Shown piece after piece: positions 28,076 through 30,856 of a DNA stretch of 30,856 bases (positions are counted from its first letter, which is position 1; the number at the start of each line of letters is the position of its first letter). Under the pieces are notes generated by a model that did not search any database, was not told where the DNA came from, and worked only from the letters and a program-made list of their open reading frames with translations. The DNA is from a virus. Made by a program: the position numbers and the translations under genes. Location of the stretch: positions 1 to 30,856 of the IMG/VR virus record IMGVR_UViG_3300044616_001251, one strand, 5' to 3'.

Positions 28076-30856
28076 TTACTTGCTGGTAGTCAATGTCCAT
28101 TTACCATTGATATATGTGAATAGTCCTGCTCCTCCGGCTGTTGATAAACCGAAGGGATTTTCGTAGCTAATTACCATAGTCGGATAATTTTCTCCCCTTC
28201 TCTTGCCTTGAACATAAGACATTTCTATGCTAGCTTGAGTAGTTCCAGGAACCAAAGTTCCTTTAACTATATATGTTGGTTTACTTATTGGCTCATAAAA
28301 ACCGAATTCATTATCGTATCGACATAAGATTTTAGCTCCTCTAGGAGCGGTATACCCACAACGATCTTTAACAAAAACCAATCTTCTAGCACCAGAAGGC
28401 ATGGGTTGTGCCGAAAAATCTAAGTCGTCCAAAAATCCTCTGGCTGGGTAGGTCTCATCTAAATCGTTGTGCTTAGTTAAGTCTTCTTCCAGTGTTATAT
28501 GCATCATCTTATAGGGGGTTGGGGTATTTGCCGTCCAGACTTTTCTAGATTCGTCCCATCTTAGATCTATTGGACCAACAGGCCATAATTCCGGATGTTC
28601 TCCCCAATTCAAATAAAATTCCTTTAGTTTTTGTTTGGGTGTCCATTTACCCCCTATATCCTTTTGTGTTTTACTAACAATCGATCCTTTGTATGTTGCT
28701 AGGGGCTCAATACCAGCACGCGTTAAATCGTCTTTATAGACCACCTTTTGAACAGGGGATGTTGCTGTAACAGTACCAGTATTGTATCCGACTGTATTTT
28801 GTATATTTAAATTTAAAGCTTTTATCATTTCTGCTGATACATCAGTGTTAGAAGTTAAAACAAATACATCCCCAACAGATAATTTATCCCAAGTTGTAGC
28901 GGTTTCTAACGTTCTAGTAACGGCAAATCGTTTAGGCCTACCACGTTCATCAACCTCAAGAGGCTCGTCAGCAGCATTAGGTACGGGATATCCTTCTTGA
29001 TCATATCCCCAGCCATGTATTACTAATGGTCCCCTTAAACCAATAAATCTTTGGTTCATATCATAGTCTTGGTTCGTTCTATCTAATGTCTTAACGTTAT
29101 TAATTAAGGCTATGTCTTTATGGAAATAATCAGCTTGATATTTAGATGTTGATCCTGTTGGATAAGTCAATATAAATTTTGAATTATCAAGATTATTATG
29201 AATTTCTATTGAATTTTGATGTACTGCAGATCTACCTACTATACTAATACTGTGTCTAGATCTATCAATAAAATTACGTCCCTTGCTATTAAGTGATAGT
29301 GCCGAATGAAAACCGTCTGGGTGTTGTCCAGTATAATTCTGTATATTCGGATTTTTAAATTCACTATATGGAACAATCAGTGGCTGTAAACTAATAAGAT
29401 TAATAGGAATATTTTGACCAATTGTTCCTTTTGTTCTATTTATTTTTTTAGTAAATGAGGTTATGGAGGAAAAATCTGATCCAGAAGTTATTACGTATGG
29501 CGGCAGTCTTTCTCCTTGCGAAGACTGTGTTTTAGAGCTGTAATCTAGTGAAGCATTTAATTTCTGGTGATTATCACAGCACGCTTCGCATAAAATATCA
29601 TAATTGCCAGTAGATCCTACAATGGTTCCAGTAGAAAATTTACGGTATATCAAAGTTCTTCTTCCTGTACCATTACATACCGGACAATTAAGGCGATGGT
29701 ATTTAGAAAAAGGAAATGTTGATAAGTTATTTGTTGGATAAAAAGACACAGGAGAAAAAATACCATCTAGACTCATTACTGATTTAGTGCCATAGTCCTG
29801 AGATATAAAGTCTCCGAGTTCTGTACGCTGATATATTTGGGCTGTTGTACGAATACGTGCTCTGTTAGCCAAGGTTGGAATCTGAGTCATATCATCTGAG
29901 AAACCATCAGTAAACATTCCTGTTGTTCCAATATCAGAATCCACAGGTAAGCTAAATGTTGCACTAGTGGCGGCAGTCGAGCTACCGCTAGGCATAGATT
30001 GACTATTATATTGTTCAATATATTCTGGTGATCTAGTTGGTTCTTGCAGATAACCTCCAGCAGAGGCAACAATAACTTCCACAGGACTCCAAGCAACCAA
30101 CTTACTTGACATTTCTCCTTGGCTTATGGTTTTGGCTCTTTGTTCCAGAATAGTTAGGTTGTCTGTGTCTACATTATTAGAAATTTGTTGATCTATTTTA
30201 GATAATTCTTTTTGTCTACTAAGATTATCTTTAGTGAATCTCTTGATTTTATCTGAATATTCTTTATTGAATAAAGATAGTTTTCTAGTATATGTTCTAA
30301 ACATATAGGTACTTTTAATACCATTCTGCCCAACATCAACGCCGATACTACTAACAATTGGTCCCTCTAGAGCATTTGCGTGGTATGGTAATCTAATTGT
30401 ATTATATGTCAGGGTTCCACTAACGTATGTTAAACGATCAATATAGTTTAATTTATTGCTGTCCGTAATGGCAATACCAGCCACTAATGGATCAGTTGTT
30501 CTTTTTGTATCTACAAAAGTAAAAATATCGTAATACACTCCACTAATAGGCAATGTATTATTCAGTGTGACGCTATTGAATGATCCACCCAAATTAAATA
30601 TGGGTAATCCAGCCATTTCTATTGATGCTGTCTCAATAATTGGCTGATAATTAACTTTGCTTTTGATTTCTCTAATAGCAATATCGTCTAGATATGACAT
30701 TCCTCCATAATTCCAAGGAACAAATTCTGGATTAACAGTTACTGTTGTTGGATATATCCAATTATCAATAGCTCTTTTTGCCTCTGTGTCGCCGTATCCA
30801 ACAGTTCCTGTGGTGGGAGTTAAAGGAAATTGTCTGTAATCTAACTTGACAAAAAC
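28076..30856 (-). CDS. Large virion-type structural protein, 5'-truncated by the window edge
   Basis: The frame is open through the window's last base. The 52 codons upstream of ATG 30700 contain no stop and read like protein (WIYPTTVTVNPEFVPWNYGG just before it), so the true start lies beyond the window; at least 926 residues are present. GGAGGA abuts ATG 30700 too closely to be a good ribosome binding site. The protein has a DnaJ-like zinc motif CPVCNGTG and a partner ILCEACC about 35 residues later (near residues 389 and 422 counting from the window edge). Near the C-terminus, GPIDLRWDESRKVWTA resembles a segment common in large-phage virion proteins. A short coiled-coil-like stretch lies near KRFTKDNLSRQKELSKIDQQ. 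It forms an operon with the giant gene downstream. Role in the virion is unknown. Confidence 0.75.
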   Translation of the reverse strand, partial: VFVKLDYRQFPLTPTTGTVGYGDTEAKRAIDNWIYPTTVTVNPEFVPWNYGGMSYLDDIAIREIKSKVNYQPIIETASIEMAGLPIFNLGGSFNSVTLNNTLPISGVYYDIFTFVDTKRTTDPLVAGIAITDSNKLNYIDRLTYVSGTLTYNTIRLPYHANALEGPIVSSIGVDVGQNGIKSTYMFRTYTRKLSLFNKEYSDKIKRFTKDNLSRQKELSKIDQQISNNVDTDNLTILEQRAKTISQGEMSSKLVAWSPVEVIVASAGGYLQEPTRSPEYIEQYNSQSMPSGSSTAATSATFSLPVDSDIGTTGMFTDGFSDDMTQIPTLANRARIRTTAQIYQRTELGDFISQDYGTKSVMSLDGIFSPVSFYPTNNLSTFPFSKYHRLNCPVCNGTGRRTLIYRKFSTGTIVGSTGNYDILCEACCDNHQKLNASLDYSSKTQSSQGERLPPYVITSGSDFSSITSFTKKINRTKGTIGQNIPINLISLQPLIVPYSEFKNPNIQNYTGQHPDGFHSALSLNSKGRNFIDRSRHSISIVGRSAVHQNSIEIHNNLDNSKFILTYPTGSTSKYQADYFHKDIALINNVKTLDRTNQDYDMNQRFIGLRGPLVIHGWGYDQEGYPVPNAADEPLEVDERGRPKRFAVTRTLETATTWDKLSVGDVFVLTSNTDVSAEMIKALNLNIQNTVGYNTGTVTATSPVQKVVYKDDLTRAGIEPLATYKGSIVSKTQKDIGGKWTPKQKLKEFYLNWGEHPELWPVGPIDLRWDESRKVWTANTPTPYKMMHITLEEDLTKHNDLDETYPARGFLDDLDFSAQPMPSGARRLVFVKDRCGYTAPRGAKILCRYDNEFGFYEPISKPTYIVKGTLVPGTTQASIEMSYVQGKRRGENYPTMVISYENPFGLSTAGGAGLFTYINGKWTLTTSK

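Noticed and set aside
28076-30700. ATG at 30700 as the start of the large minus-strand gene
   Set aside because: The frame stays open with protein-like sequence to the window edge, and GGAGGA is too close to that ATG.
20295-30856. Plus-strand open frames opposite the two virion genes
   Set aside because: They are short, lack ribosome binding sites and known motifs, and are mirrored by continuous minus-strand coding; they are by-products of base composition.

Overview
This window is a piece of a large double-stranded DNA tailed bacteriophage genome (Caudoviricetes-like). The evidence is a tightly overlapping set of replication and recombination genes on the plus strand, three homing-endonuclease-like genes, and very long virion-type proteins on the minus strand. 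Base composition is AT-rich. TAA, TAG and TGA are all used as stops, so the standard bacterial code applies. The host cannot be named from the sequence. The only well-formed promoter (11381-11409) looks like a bacterial sigma70-type promoter. The replication set (DnaB helicase, DnaG-like primase, DnaE-type polymerase, bacterial-type SSB) is not the T4 set, although the RecA/UvsX-like recombinase and the dNMP kinase have T4-like counterparts.

Region 1 (1-11384, plus) is one dense replication/recombination operon. It holds a RecA/UvsX-like recombinase (cut by the window start), a small Vsr-like nuclease, a possible recombination mediator, a zinc-ribbon protein, DnaB helicase, primase, dNMP kinase, an HNH endonuclease preceded by a hairpin that covers its ribosome binding site, a Cas4/RecB-like nuclease, and a DNA polymerase III alpha subunit split into two genes. 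The polymerase N-half carries PHP and palm with all three catalytic aspartates. The C-half carries fingers, HhH and OB fold. A 59-residue protein and a DnaQ-like exonuclease lie between the halves. Region 2 (11381-11890) is a self-contained SSB unit with its own promoter and rho-independent terminator.

Region 3 (11906-18461, plus) is an eight-gene cassette joined by stop-start overlaps. Its first gene is a convincing GT-B glycosyltransferase carrying an inserted zinc ribbon. The others look like glycosyltransferase-, methyltransferase- or nucleotidyltransferase-like folds, several of which have lost catalytic signatures, or are unrecognised. This cassette is the best candidate here for an undescribed system, perhaps a multi-subunit glycan-building or glycan-attaching machine; that role is inference. 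Region 4 (18433-20293, plus) holds an HTH/Vsr-like endonuclease, a possible single-strand-annealing recombination protein and a zinc-ribbon protein.

Region 5 (20295-30856, minus) holds two large virion-type proteins. One has 2591 residues with a PKD/Ig-like domain. The other has at least 926 residues, runs off the window edge and carries a DnaJ-like zinc motif. The two strands converge with one base between the stop codons and no visible terminator, so early and late transcripts probably overlap there. No tRNA, rRNA, CRISPR array, integrase or insertion sequence was seen.
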